A stretch of DNA of 64,000 nucleotides from Angiostrongylus vasorum. Taxonomy: Eukaryota > Nematoda > Chromadorea > Rhabditida > Metastrongylidae. Location of the stretch: positions 1,482,835 to 1,546,834 of the forward strand of contig JADANN010000450.1 of NCBI GenBank assembly GCA_018806985.1, given 5' to 3'. A model generated the notes under the pieces. The model did no database searches. It was not told the origin of the DNA and saw only the letters and a program-made list of their open reading frames with translations. The position numbers were made by a program, and so were the translations under genes. This document shows, in pieces, positions 34,801 through 45,454 of the stretch. Within the stretch, counting starts at the first letter, position 1; each line of letters starts with the position of its first letter.

Positions 34801-37800
34801 AGAAGGGATGGGAAGCTCGGTTCGCACTGGGCGCCTAATCGAGCCCACGACTTTTTCTGTATCGCAGAGCAACTTTGAGCACTACCCTACACGCGTCCTA
34901 ACGAACCCAGCATGATAATTAAATCACTGAAAATGAATGAATCAATCCTAATGTATGTAGACGAATATGGTTTGAATCATGTAGAGTTTCATCGAATGTC
35001 ATTTGTTTCCCTAATGCTTAACTACGATCAACCGAAATCAAGCATAAGTGAAACTCATGTTTCCACGATTTTCCAATTAAAAAAGATCTTCAAGGTGCAC
35101 AATGTGGATTACGCAAGCATAGCGGCAGTGCATCTGCGACCAGGCGATGTCATCCGGTTAGTATACCTGGAGAGACAGTTTACGAAACCAACGGTACAAA
35201 AACGCACATTTACTGATCAACTTCCTCTAGCATAGTTTTTTTTCTGGTTATGAAGCTTTACTCTTGAATGAACTTCTCTTCCTGAGTTTACTACCGCACC
35301 GTCTTTAACAGAGTTCCTGAGTTTTGAGATGGGTTCGATATGGTGCTTCCGGGTGGTTCATCCCACATGTTAGGTCTCTTAAAAACTAAGAAACTTCACA
35401 CTACAGGTATTATTAAGAAGAAACTTATGCCATGTAAATTCCGTTAATAAGGCTTGGCTATTTTACTACCAAAATCTGCAAAAATTGTAGGCTTCATACA
35501 AAATTTCTCTGTGTTTCCAACTTCGAAGGTGTTTGCCAGCCGGATCAAATCTCCATTATCATCGAATATTTAAAAACAAACAACACATATAAGTATTCTG
35601 ATAACTTTGACCTAAACCAATAACAATGAAAGACAAATCCCATACAGTACCTTTCGAAGTGAAGTCTTCAAATTTTTTCAGTGAAGTAAATGATAAGCCA
35701 GTAGCGAGTAAGACTATGCTGAAGTACTATATCACGGAAGCAGTCGTGAAAGGACGACAAGTAAGCCAAGAAATGACAATAGTAATCGAGAATCAAAGAT
35801 TGTAGTTCGTCTCCCCACTCCTTTCGATCACATGAAAGTGTGAAAGATGCGCCTTCTCGATTTTTTCTTGTAGAAATGGCGACCACATTAACGAACCAGA
35901 TTCGAATCTGCGGACAACGTCATAAATTGTTTACCAACTTCGAAAGAATTTGGTTCTATAGTCTGGCAATTTATTTATAAGAATGTACGATAAACAGATG
36001 CCTTTGTAGATCTTTGGTTTTACAAATAACTCCTTCTAAATAGTTGTTTATTATCTCTTAGATACGTTTTCTTGTTGAGTGCCCATCGGGTGAAGCATAT
36101 CGTGATACGTCTGACATGGCACCAGATGTTGCAGAAATCGCAATGAAACAGGTAATGTCTTCGCTGAATGAAAGTTTGTGCGCAACACATTTCGCTCTGA
36201 AAACATTAATTCTGTAATAGTCATGTCGTGGATAGCGCAGTTGTTAGCGATATCGTCAATCAAGAAGCAAAGACGCTAGTTCGATCTCCGCCCCAGCGCT
36301 CTCCTTCAATCCACGTCGGAACGTCTTAATCTGGCTATTTACATGATTGCAAGGAGAATCGACTTGACTAGACTTCCATAACATTCATGAGGAAGATGAA
36401 ATCCTCAACCAGCAGCTGAAACAACAAGCGAAGTATTTGAAGACCATGGTGGACGACGAGTGCGAGGAAAACGAATCGAATACAAGAAGTGCTGGGATCG
36501 GCACATCAAATTTGATAACGGGTTATGTAAACGGAAAAGAGTAGCCACACCAAGTCCTTAAGTAGATGACCTCGATGATTTAATAACATTACAATAAACT
36601 CCCCTCAGCGCTTCAAAAACGGTACTGAGTTGGCATCCATGCTGCTCACTTTGTAAGTCAACAGGAACTTTTATTTAATATTCCTTGCGCCTGTTTTTTC
36701 AACAAAATTTCATACTAATTTATGGCTTAATGATTGTTCTCTAAGCTTTTCCTAGTTCCTGCTACCAAAAATTTTCACTACTACTGCCATATACTTCAAG
36801 TAAACAGAAAGTAAATTAGCATGTTTCATCTCTGAATCCAATTTCCATAGAAAACTACTTTTAAAAACCGTGGGGCTGATTTCATAGCCCTTAAAACACC
36901 TTAGGCTTACGTCTTTCTCTTGTGCTGTCTTAATAAACGTTAGACTTAAGCTTGCGGTTTCGGTTAACCTGAGTGGTGACCATCACGTAGATCGTAGCTT
37001 GACGGGAACAGGAAAAACGTGCAAAGAAATGACTCCTACTCCATTTATGTTAATTTTAGGTCGAATTCCTGAAGAAAAGTCAACAAAACAATGCACTGCA
37101 AAGTGTTTATTCAAGTGAACGCGCTAAAAAGCGTGTAAGCATTGCTACAAGAGAATGTTCAGAGGTTAGCGAACTTTTCTATCACAGTTCCCATGACCAT
37201 CTTTCTGTTTCCACCGACATTGTTTTCCGAATGTTTCCCTGATAAACGGACTCGAGATTGTTGTTAACCAAATATTTACTGTGCAGTGGCTAACGGTTTG
37301 GAGGTGGGGCATTTCGCCTTCTTCCAGTCTAGAAAGGGTAACGCTGATGCGCAATTTATCCAGCCAAATACTTTCATAACCCCAGAAGAAGAAGCATGAT
37401 ACCTGACCACATGTGAACAGCCTCTTTAAAAGCCCAGTGTTTCTTTTTCTTATAAGGACCCTTATTGATGAAGACCACCCGTACAAAGATCACACGGAGT
37501 AAGGAGCGTGTTTGTTCGTGGTAATACCAGCCTGAGACCTGGGCCGAGATAGGAGTGATGACAAAGCAGAAAAACTTGCGGTTTTCCTTTGAGCTTTCGG
37601 AATTCGTCTAAAATACTTCAAGAATCTTGTTTATTGTCTTTTTTAGATTTTTGCGTGAAGATCGTAACATATTTCTTCGCTATGCTCTTGTGTTCCATGC
37701 GTGGCTATTGGGATACTTCGTTTACGTTTCAAATCTTCTGCAATCTTAGGCATATGCACTTTCCACATAACTCATATTTCCTATTGGAATCAAAGCACCA

Positions 37801-38430
37801 GGCTTTGGCTCTTTGTAAAGGATTAGCTTAGTGGTTGATGATGAAAAACCAACAAAAGATTATGTTACAAAGTACTGCTAAAGTGGATAATTTTCTTACA
37901 ATATCTGATTGTACCTAAGTTACCGACAAAAAAAAGCCATGGAAGAGTAGACCAGAACGGTGCTTGGATTATTGTCGTCGTGAAAATATCGTTAGCATAC
38001 TCCGAACATTGAGCATCTTTATTGGAGCGATTCTAACTGCAAGGTTCAATAAAGGCGTTGAAATCCACGTACAACATAAAGGTGAAGTGAAAATTGAGAT
38101 TACACAAGTACTTCCATCTAGTACAGATCCTCATGAATTTATGAACAAGTGGTATCGTGTTGAATCTTTAAAGGCCTTCGATTGCTTTCACCACTACAAC
38201 GTTAATGTCTTAGTCAATTGTAAACGTGTGATCGAAGTCTTATATGATGACAGCGACCACCTAGGCTATGACGTGAATACTGGGGCCGGGAGTTAAATCT
38301 AACACCCAAAGTGTTCCAAAAACTTACAGTTTTGTAATCTGTTAAAAGCATTTGATTAAACTAATTCAGGTTGAAATCGCAGCCGACTTTGATCCAGCAA
38401 AACTTCGTCCATGTAAAAACGCGAAATGAT
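31819..38430 (+). CDS. Multi-PDZ protein, nematode type, gene with apparent frameshift
   Basis: A plus-strand multi-exon gene. Supported exons: 33283-33412 (F-T-H-I-D-G-N-S-A-L-I-G, then V-G-D-V-I-V-A-L-D-G-Q), about 33777-33857, 34912-35156 (ends L-R-P-G-D-V-I-R), 35682-35760 (E-V-N-D-K-P-V), 36062-36151 (F-L-V-E-C-P-S-G-E-A-Y-R), 37060-37134, about 38040-38272 and 38371-38430 with a TGA stop. Phases agree across 34912-37134, and each junction has GT/AG. The two G-D-V-I segments, each followed by a D/N-G or V-N turn and a helix, are PDZ carboxylate-binding folds. The order resembles nematode sperm PDZ proteins of the SMZ kind; that is inference. The start exon near 31819 (M-P-S-S-G-V-V-E-R-R-I-E) is uncertain. 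S1 copies lie in its introns. Confidence 0.65.
32130..32275 (-). repeat. S1 SINE fragment in the PDZ gene region
   Basis: Degraded middle of S1 (AACAAGTCTGCTAGCAATTT, GCTTGGTAAGCC) with a ruined head. Confidence 0.5.
33283..33412 (+). CDS. First PDZ exon, with a one-base frameshift
   Basis: The exon follows the acceptor TTACAATCAG and ends at GTACGG. It reads F-T-H-I-D-G-N-S-A-L-I-G-K-I-F up to a run of six T (33323-33328). After the run, V-G-D-V-I-V-A-L-D-G-Q and I-D-E-L-F-Q-K-L-R-E-P continue only in the next frame. Both halves are one PDZ domain, so the run looks one T too long. It may be an assembly error, a strain-specific null allele or early pseudogenisation. Confidence 0.7.
34300..34890 (-). 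repeat. Two S1 SINE copies in tandem
   Basis: 34300-34590 is a recognisable minus-strand S1. 34640-34890 is a second, more diverged one (CCAGACAAGTCTGATACTAA, GGGATGGGAAGC). Together they fill most of the intron before the second PDZ exon. Confidence 0.6.
34912..35156 (+). CDS. Second PDZ exon
   Basis: Open frame ending in Y-A-S-I-A-A-V-H-L-R-P-G-D-V-I-R. The split Arg codon is completed by the exon at 35682 to give R-E-V-N-D-K-P-V. The 5' boundary is not determined: several AG sites fall in other phases, so the first part of the interval may be intronic. Confidence 0.6.
35161..35660. other. PDZ gene intron without recognised content
   Basis: AT-rich intron between the exons ending at 35156 and starting at 35682. 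No repeat family or RNA is seen. Confidence 0.4.
36062..36151 (+). CDS. PDZ gene exon, C-terminal edge of the second PDZ
   Basis: Exactly 30 codons between CTCTTAG and GTAATG, phase 0 at both ends. It encodes I-R-F-L-V-E-C-P-S-G-E-A-Y-R and M-A-P-D-V-A-E-I-A-M-K-Q. It continues in phase into the 25-codon exon at 37060-37134. Confidence 0.7.
36226..36297 (+). repeat. tRNA-like sequence, probably a tRNA pseudogene or SINE head
   Basis: GTGGATAGCGCAGTTGTTAG fits a box A region. About 45 bp on, TAGTTCGATCTCC resembles box B. I cannot fold a full cloverleaf with a proper acceptor stem, and the head of S1 is similar in style, so a SINE or tRNA relic is likelier than a working tRNA. Confidence 0.35.
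37964..38430 (+). CDS. Last exons of the PDZ gene, or a separate gene, unknown domain
   Basis: An open frame runs to a donor at 38272 (G-Y-D then GTGAAT) and joins in phase to 38371-38430. That exon encodes V-E-I-A-A-D-F-D-P-A-K-L and ends at TGA. The module contains V-E-I-H-V-Q-H-K-G-E-V-K-I-E and V-N-V-L-V-N-C-K-R-V-I-E-V-L-Y, with alternating beta-strand character. The V-N-V-L-V-N-C-K pattern faintly recalls galectin-like sandwiches, but I cannot assign a family. The acceptor is not clear, so linkage to the PDZ exons is by position and strand only. Confidence 0.45.
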
Positions 38431-38439
38431 TTTTGTAAA

Positions 38440-39400
38440 ACAAATAGTTCTCTTTAGAGTCTGCGGGTTATTTAATGAATAAAATAAACCTTTTCATTCC
38501 GTTCCTTACTTTTAAAGACAATTTCCAGCTACTAGAAAACGTTTATCAGAAAGAGTTTTACATGCTACATGATCAGACTAGAAAATATGACATAGAATTG
38601 GTTCTGTAAGGTAGAAAGTGGGCAGCTAATTCAAAAATAGCACAGCAAAGCGACTATTATGTACACGGGAACAAAAAAGCGAAGAACAAGCTTGTGCAAT
38701 GAAGACCATTCAGAATGTAGGGATTACAAAGTGACAAGCTGAAAAAGAAATTTTGAAAGCCCTAAATATTCCTAGTCGTTGATGAGCCAAAACCATTTCA
38801 TGGCATGGTTTGTCAGAGTCGTATAGACATAGAAGAACGTTAGAGAAGTAAGGTATGTACAAGTTATTTTTGACGCTAAGCATATAACTCGCACATAGAC
38901 ATAGTCGAGAGCTATTCTCTCCCACCATCACAAGAAAGGAAAGCACAGAGAGGAACAAATAGCAGCTGTCTTTCGTTAATACTGAGAAGTTGGACGTTAT
39001 AGCTGAATACAGCCATCTTACCTCTATTAAAATGTTTGAAAAATAGTTCACTTCTCAACTTGATGAACACCTGTGAAAATTTCTCCATGATTTTGTTTCA
39101 TTCTTTCCAAGCTATTTAATTAATCACACGCTGCCAGTTGGTTCGCTACAGTAAGTAGTAGCAGAACCAGTTATGAATCTAAAGTGGCACTGATGACTAC
39201 TGCAATTTTTCCCCAGAGTATTTCGCTTAAAATGGATAGATTGTAAACTTACATAATTCTTGAAAATCTTCACACGTCCATAAGCATTACTTGAGGAGCT
39301 CGCATATGGAATTAATATTCAGTGGCGCGATAAGCCCTCGTCAACAGAAAAAGACTCAATGGGAAGGAAACATCGGAATAACAATGTCGAATTAGGGTAC
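38440..39400. other. Intergenic stretch between two convergent genes
   Basis: It separates the 3' end of the plus-strand PDZ gene (stop at 38430) and the 3' end of the minus-strand TPM gene (stop at 39406). It should hold both polyadenylation sites; AATAAA occurs at 38480. No further gene is supported. Confidence 0.4.
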
Positions 39401-39405
39401 GGGAC

Positions 39406-42400
39406 CTAGGCCCAACTGCCTCCACCACCCTCATCTTTGACGGCCTTCGAGGGGTACAGTCCACCACCACCTCTCCCACCGTTGTCGTCATAAATTGGGC
39501 CAGGAGTGGCTGGATAGGCACCACCACCTGTAAATGGATGTTTTTCATACACAACTTTTGAAACAATCCTTTTTCACTAGTCTACTAACGAATTCCCTTA
39601 GTTGACAGCACCAATAGTGAGGAAAAGTTCAACGTGAGAATCTGGTGTGCTTTAGTGGCATAAACGGTCTAACAATTATTTTGTTTGACCTGTCCAGAAT
39701 TTTCTAATCATTGTCGAGTACACACAGCAGTAATAAATTTAGTAATACCTACTAACTGTCCGTCTACTAATATCTTTTCTACCTATTAACGCAAAGAACA
39801 ACTACTTCAACTACATTTCTTAATTGGAGCTATTCAAAACAACCTTGGTAACCTCCTCCACCATATCCTCCGCCCATTCCCATTCCGCCGCCTCCCATAC
39901 CACCTCCTCCTCCTGAAACATTTCTTCAGTGTTTGTTTAACTAATGTACCTACTAAATATCTTGTAAAGTCATTCTTCATCACAGTGTCAGGTTACACAG
40001 ATAACAAAGAATAGACTCACGTCGTCCAGACAGAATATTTCCAAGTAACGATCCTATCCCAGCTCCACCTGCACTACTGGCAATGTTTCTGAACATAGAA
40101 CCACCACCACCAGAACGACCACCGCCACCCATTCCTCCACCTCCCATACCGCCTAAAAACAATATCCATGAAGTTCCTCAGTTCGAGATACACTTCAAAA
40201 CATTATAGAAAATATTAACAAATGACTTGTTGAGCATCTTTTTCAGTGCTGCGGCTCGTTCAACTAACTTCATCCCACACATTGACACCATTTTGAACCT
40301 AATATCATACAGTAGTAATAAAAAACCACATTTACGGAAAGTAAAAGATAGAACAAACACATTATAACGAGTTCTTGTACTTTTTAGAAAAAGAAACAGC
40401 AGAAGAAGAAAAAAACTGGGATTGATTTGGATATAAACTCGCAGAAACAGGACGAAGAGCAATAAAATAACACTAGAGACAACATTCTCACCATCTTGAG
40501 CTCTCGCACTGGCTCCACCTTTCCCGCGACAACAGCAGCAATAACAACAGATGCACATACACACAAGTGGGACAATAACCAGAAACAGAAGCGCCCAGAA
40601 CCATCCTGGTATTGATGGCATTTTGAAGCCAGAACCTTGAATAAAAACAATATTGAGGAATCAGATAACCAATTCAGATACAAGTTAGGAAAATCCGAAT
40701 CCGTACACCAAGGAAGCCTCATCAACGCCATACTTCACTTGATAGATCAACAAAGCAGACATAATTAGCTTGAACGTTGTAACCAGTAACCTCTTCAAGC
40801 AGTTTCGTGAAGAAATAAACTGCCCGTAATCGAGAAATTCATGAGAAAACATGTGGTCTCGTGATGAAGTCCTTAAAAACATCATCTATGGATTGAGAAG
40901 CCAACCTCCTGGTCCTTTATATCCACCACCCATTCCACCAGAATTGTCTCCGAATCCTGGTCCAGGACCAGATGGACCGCCACCTCCACTAGTACTAGGG
41001 GATCCTTGCTTAGACAGAGCTTTTTCCCTGAATCGGTGTCAACCAAGGATATTAAAGACGTACAGCGTACATAACACCAATTCCAAATAGGCTTTCATTC
41101 AATAGTTCAACCCTACTAAAAAAAATTTGCGATGGATTTATATTTCAAAGAAACAAAAAATGCAACCAACCATGTCTTTTGCATAATATTGGTTAGTGCC
41201 TGTTGATAATTGCTCTGTTGAAATAGGGATTTCTAAAATGCGCCAGTTTTTCATGTCAATTCCTCACCGCCATTCAAAGAAAACAAAACGTTTCCAAATC
41301 CCCACTATAACAAGACTTTAACGTTAGCAATAGAATGGAATAAAAAACAAAAACTATTGAGTGCAAGAAAATACCAAGTCTACTTCTTCTTTTCAGTCTA
41401 AGCCCAAGATCAGAACGAATAACTTAAGAGAAGTAGTACAGAGGTTGATGAAAAAGGGGTCATAAACGTATTAAACAAAGAAAAAAGTGAGGTAAAGTCT
41501 TCACGGCACTATGTTAATACTATAACACTCTTTATGTGCTTTTATCACAAATTAGGAATTCAAAACAGTCCATACCTGCTGTTTGAAAATCTCAGTGAAC
41601 TCGTCAGCATACACGGGCACCTTATCATCACGAGCAACCCAGAACACCATATCGTCCGTGGAAACCTTAAAAAATACCAACTTTTTTATATCCCGCTGAT
41701 GGGTGATTGCTGACGGGATTGGTAGATAGAAAACTAGGTGAGAGAGAGATAAAATAAAGGTGGTGTGGTGGTGAACGCGTTAGCACCCGGAAAAAGGTAA
41801 AAGCGTGTTCGATCACCATCTCAAACACCTACGGTACAGAGTTTTGCAAATATCACAGCATCACCGTACTTCACAAGACTATCAGCTCATATGTGTTGGC
41901 ATTAAGAATCGAAACCAATAATATCAGAGAATAAACATACTACGAAAACTACGGCTTTCTGGCATTGCTGGTCAAGTGTCCATTTTCTGAGCATGTCGTT
42001 CGCCATGGTTTTTACTGCCTAAGAACGGAAAGAAGTGAGTAGACAAAGTTTACTATAGCCCTGAACTGTTGCTACAACACAGAATATCAAACGGAAGGCA
42101 ATTCTTCGTAACCAGCTCTGGCCCAAGGGTCCTTATAACATGCCAAGTGAAAAATTCGACGAAAAGAAGAACATAGAAGTAACATTGAGATATACAATGC
42201 TCATCTTAGGCAGTACTACATAATAACACTTAAGTTAAATAGATTAAAAAGAGATAGAGCTATAAAAGATAAAGCTCTTACCGTTGATCAATCACTGAGG
42301 GAAGTGCAGTGCATTCGACTTCATCGAATTTGTCAAAGGTGACTGAATGCGTATCTGGCCTTTACAACGACTCGCGGTGGCCTACCGATGTATGGAGCCA

Positions 42401-43870
42401 GTGCTGCTATCCTCCCAGACAAGTCTGGTACCAATTTGGCGACCTCGGAGGGATGGAAGGCTTGGTGAGCCACGAATACGGGGATCGACCCCATGTGTGT
42501 ATTGCAGAGCATCTCCGACCACTTCGCCACACGCGACAGTCCAATAAAAAGTAGATAGAATCTTAGAGCTTGCAACGTTATAAAGCACCTCTGTTGAGCC
42601 TCCTTTGACATGTCTAGCCACTGCCATGGCTGCCGTTACGCCTTTCTTCTCACAGAATGTTCGTCCATGGTCCTAAAAGACTTAAATATTCCGTTAAACA
42701 CTGGGTGGACCTGAAAACAAGCACCCTGTCAAATGTCTCAGGACAAAACAAAACAGTCTTCGCAAATTACGAAATACTGTATTGGAAGTGTTGAGCCTAC
42801 ACGAGAATGATAAATAGATTTATTCGGTTAACGTTTCGACGTCTTCATCTTCATCAGAGCCAACGATCCCTTTCGAAAGGGTCCACAGTTGTTCGTCTTC
42901 TCGATGTAGTGTCTTTGTCGTCGTATAGAGTAGGATCTTCTTCAATGGAGCATCGACGCTACATGGAGAAGACGAACAAATGTGGACCATTGACTCGGAT
43001 CATCGGCTCCGATAAAGACGAAGACGTCGAAACGTTAGCCGAATCTATTAATCAACCTCGTGTAAGCTCAACAATTTAAATACATGTTTATTATTTTACT
43101 ACCGAAGTGAAATAATGGTGGGTCTGAAAATTATTGTATTTGAATTAAGAATACCCAGCCCAAGTGAAAAGTCACGAAACCTTTCCTTGATTGAATATAT
43201 ACAACAGTTAGTCAGCACTACTATGCTGTAGGTTCGACGACTGAAGCCCATGGAGTGCCGAGCCTAACCCTTAAGATTCAACAAGACACCTCGTGATTTC
43301 ACAGAATCCGACCCTAGCGCTGTGAATTTCTGAGTCGATGCCTTGACTAACTACTTTTAGCTCGACCTCAGTGGTACTTAGCCAATAGAACCCCCTCACT
43401 ATGTTGTTGTTCAAAATTATGTATGTTCAAAATTGAGTTAGATACATTTTCTATACCTTATAGTTCTAAGCTCTTTGCTCAGAGTTTTTCACGAAAGCCG
43501 TAGAAGGAAGATATGATGCTTGAAGAATCGCTGGAGCTAGCACAACAGTCTTGACTTTTTCAGGAAGAAACGCAAGGTTTACTGGCGCCCGCTCGAGTCA
43601 TTCGACGATCAACGAGACGGCAAGTGATAGTTCTAAGCTCTTCGAGAGTTCATAACTCACCTGTCTGGTTCTGCTCTCCAGCTGTTTCAAGTCATGATCG
43701 AGACGATAGCGTGCTTGTACGGAAAGAACACCGTCCGGATCACAGATATTAGCTGTTGTCTTCATGTTACATTCCCTGAATTGGCCTGCAGTGGGGTTGG
43801 GATAGTTGTAGGCATCCCACTCTTCGGCCCGACTTCCCACCGTCAACAGCAGTAGGATTAGCCACCGCAT
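39406..43870 (-). CDS. TPM-domain single-pass membrane protein, MOLO-1-like
   Basis: A gene with exons in phase: 43870-43661 (ATG; signal peptide M-R-W-L-I-L-L-L-L-T-V, then W-D-A-Y-N-Y-P-N-P), 42672-42589, 42018-41941, 41665-41576, 41214-41171, 41027-40906, 40635-40491, about 40152-40021, about 39912-39845 and about 39530-39406 (TAG). Exons 1-5 form an extracellular TPM domain: C-D-P-D-G-V-L-S, R-Y-R-L-D-H-D-L, R-T-F-C-E-K-K-G, K-A-V-V-F-V-V-S-T-D-D, F-W-V-A-R-D-D-K-V-P-V-Y. A glycine-proline linker, one membrane helix ending in a cysteine cluster (C-I-C-C-Y-C-C-C-C) and a glycine-rich cytosolic tail follow. MOLO-1 of C. elegans is a TPM-domain auxiliary subunit of levamisole acetylcholine receptors. 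Membership of that family is well supported; the receptor role here is inference. R1 and S1 copies sit in introns. Confidence 0.75.
40491..40635 (-). CDS. Transmembrane exon of the TPM protein
   Basis: It encodes W-F-W-A-L-L-F-L-V-I-V-P-L-V, then nine cysteines within about 13 residues, then R-G-K-G-G-A-S-A-R-A. The juxtamembrane cysteines are probable palmitoylation sites. Acceptor and donor are in phase with the glycine-rich exons on both sides. Confidence 0.7.
41685..41900 (-). repeat. R1 repeat, reverse arm, in the TPM gene
   Basis: GCTGATGGGTGATTGCTGACGG spacer remnant, then the reverse arm with GCACCCGGAAAAAGG and TTTTGCAAATATCACAGCAT. It lies in the intron between 41941 and 41665. Confidence 0.6.
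42262..42540 (-). repeat. S1 SINE copy, well preserved
   Basis: Full length in reverse: AAAGCTCTTACCGTTGATCA tail at 42270, CCAGACAAGTCTGGTACC middle, and the box A-like GTGTGGCGAAGTGGTCGG of the head at about 42533-42515 on the minus strand. It lies in a TPM-gene intron just past a donor. Confidence 0.75.
42825..42864 (-). ncRNA. Hammerhead-like motif, subtype A, left arm
   Basis: Minus strand: GGCU, CUGAUGA (intact), a stem II of GAUG/CGUC type with loop AAGA, GAAA (intact), C-G-U-U, AACC. The conserved core is complete; one mismatch weakens stem I. Confidence 0.5.
43004..43041 (+). ncRNA. Hammerhead-like motif, subtype A, right arm
   Basis: Plus strand: stem I CGGCU pairs perfectly with AGCCG at 43037-43041. 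Stem II is GACG/CGUC with loop AAGA. GAAA is intact and followed by C-G-U-U. The CUGAUGA box is mutated to CCGAUAA, so the copy should be inactive although the fold is kept. Confidence 0.5.
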
Positions 43871-44144
43871 CGCTCTAAAGAATTATTTTCAGCTAACTTT
43901 GTTGGTAAAATGCATATTTACACTTAAAAAGACGGTAGAAAAATTGAAGAGTCAGCATCTCTGCACTCGCAAAATATTTCTGTTCAACTCACATCGAAAA
44001 CAAAAGCTAAACGCGACGAGCTGAGTCATGAAAACCGTGTTTTCCACGTATTGAAAGCAAGCGAAAATATAGTAAGCCAAGAAAGAAGAATCCGTTTTCA
44101 ATAGATCAGTGGAAAGTGAAGGGAAAAAGATGGAATAAGTCGAC

Positions 44145-44525
44145 TTAGTTTACCGCCTCATCGTAGCTGGGAGTTGTTCCTGGGTGTCGGCCCACGATGT
44201 ACAGCGGGGATTCATGCCCCCAGCAGGGTCTCCCAAACTGAGAAGCAGTCCGGCGTTTCCAGCAGGAAGCCCAGCCAAGAGTAAACCAATAGCTACATCC
44301 ACCACCGCCTTGCTATCAAAGTCGCATGGTGGCAAATCTCCCTCTTACCCACAGTGGCGGCGACTCCCGATAGTGGTGACGACCTCGGGCAGACATTGGC
44401 CTGGCTGACCTCGAGACTCCAAGGAACCACAGTGGCTAAACCAGCAAAACTCCGGAAAGGTGTAGATTATGCTGGGGCCTGCACAACCAGTGAAGAGGGG
44501 CCATCAAAGTATCCAAGTAAATAAT
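44145..44525 (+). repeat. R3 repeat, copy 5
   Basis: From TTTACCGCCTCATCGTAGCT to ATCAAAGTATCCAAGTAA. It lies about 275 bp upstream of the TPM gene start codon. Confidence 0.75.
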
Positions 44526-44529
44526 AGTA

Positions 44530-45440
44530 AATAGGCAGATTGGAAATATTTCGAATTTACACAAAAAAACCATTAAAGTTTAGTAGAAGACTGTTAGGAA
44601 AACTAAACCCGAACTTTTTTCTTAACATGGGGACTGAAGAAATGATGGAACATGCGAAAATGACTTGTAATTTCGATAAGGAATTGGATATACGGTAGAG
44701 AATTCATATCAAAACAATGGGTAAGATCAAAAATGACATTGAACAGGGACAATGACAGGAAAAATGAAAGGAAAAAGAGGAAAACAAAAGAAGAGGACCA
44801 AGTACCTCAGCTTCTTCGACATTTCCTCGTGAGATTTTTCCACCAATATTCTTCTGTAACCAAAGAAAATCGGAGAACTAGTACTCTATAGTTAACCTTC
44901 AGCTGAAGTTAACCTAACCCGAAGCTCTTTGGCTCCAACCTAACCTGAAGTTCTTTGGTCTCCAAATTTGAATCCGTCTTATGTCAAAGAAGGAGAATAA
45001 CTAAAGAATTCTTCGCTTATCAGCCAGTATATAACTGATGAAGGCTAAATGATGGTTACTAGATGAGCAAATGAAATGAAATAAAGAAATGAAAGAAATG
45101 GAATAAAATGATGACTAGATGAACAAATAACTCCACAAGTGGGAAGTAGTAGTAACAGCTAATGTTTCTTTTTAGGATATAAAGCATAAATATAACAAAC
45201 TATGTAAGATAAGGGACATTCGCATTGTTTACTAGCTGGAAAAGAAAATCAATACCTCTCTCTCTCTTTCTCTCTCAGCTGGGCGCTCGATCACAACAAC
45301 AGTTCCCTTTAGTATAGCAGAAGGTCTCCTTTGTTCAACCTATTGCTCCAAAGTAACAGTTACTTAAACTGGATGAGAACGATAGGACAGAAATCGTCCA
45401 GGCTTAGATTATCAGATTAAGGAATATTCGTCGTAGATTC
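44530..45440. other. Stretch with only low-complexity DNA
   Basis: It contains imperfect AATGAAAT-type repeats near 45060-45115 and a CT microsatellite near 45257-45277. No gene or mobile element is recognised. Confidence 0.4.
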
Positions 45441-45454
45441 CTTTGTATTCTTGT

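Larger units (their letters stand above)
42790..43080. mobile_element. Foldback element, subtype A, with hammerhead-like motifs at both ends
   Basis: The two halves are inverted copies of each other, from TTGAGCCTACACGAG on the left to CTCGTGTAAGCTCAACAA on the right. The arms are over 100 bp and the centre is short. Each arm carries one hammerhead-like motif pointing inward to the element centre from its own strand. There is no ORF. It lies in an intron of the TPM gene between 43661 and 42672. It resembles a non-autonomous element using the terminal design of the PLEs in this window. Confidence 0.65.

Noticed and set aside
37285..37345. Further hammerhead motif (GGCTAACGGTTTGG...CTTCTTCCAG)
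   Set aside because: It resembles a subtype-B copy but the GAAA and CUGANGA boxes are both lost, so it is at most a relic.
39980..40152. Collagen, silk or glycine-rich antimicrobial gene
   Set aside because: There are no Gly-X-Y triplets, and the exon joins in phase to the TPM-domain gene.
40851..41090. Proline-rich plus-strand frame
   Set aside because: It is the reverse of the glycine-rich linker exon of the TPM gene (41027-40906), which has phased splice sites.
45257..45277. CT-rich run as a regulatory element
   Set aside because: It is an ordinary microsatellite without context.
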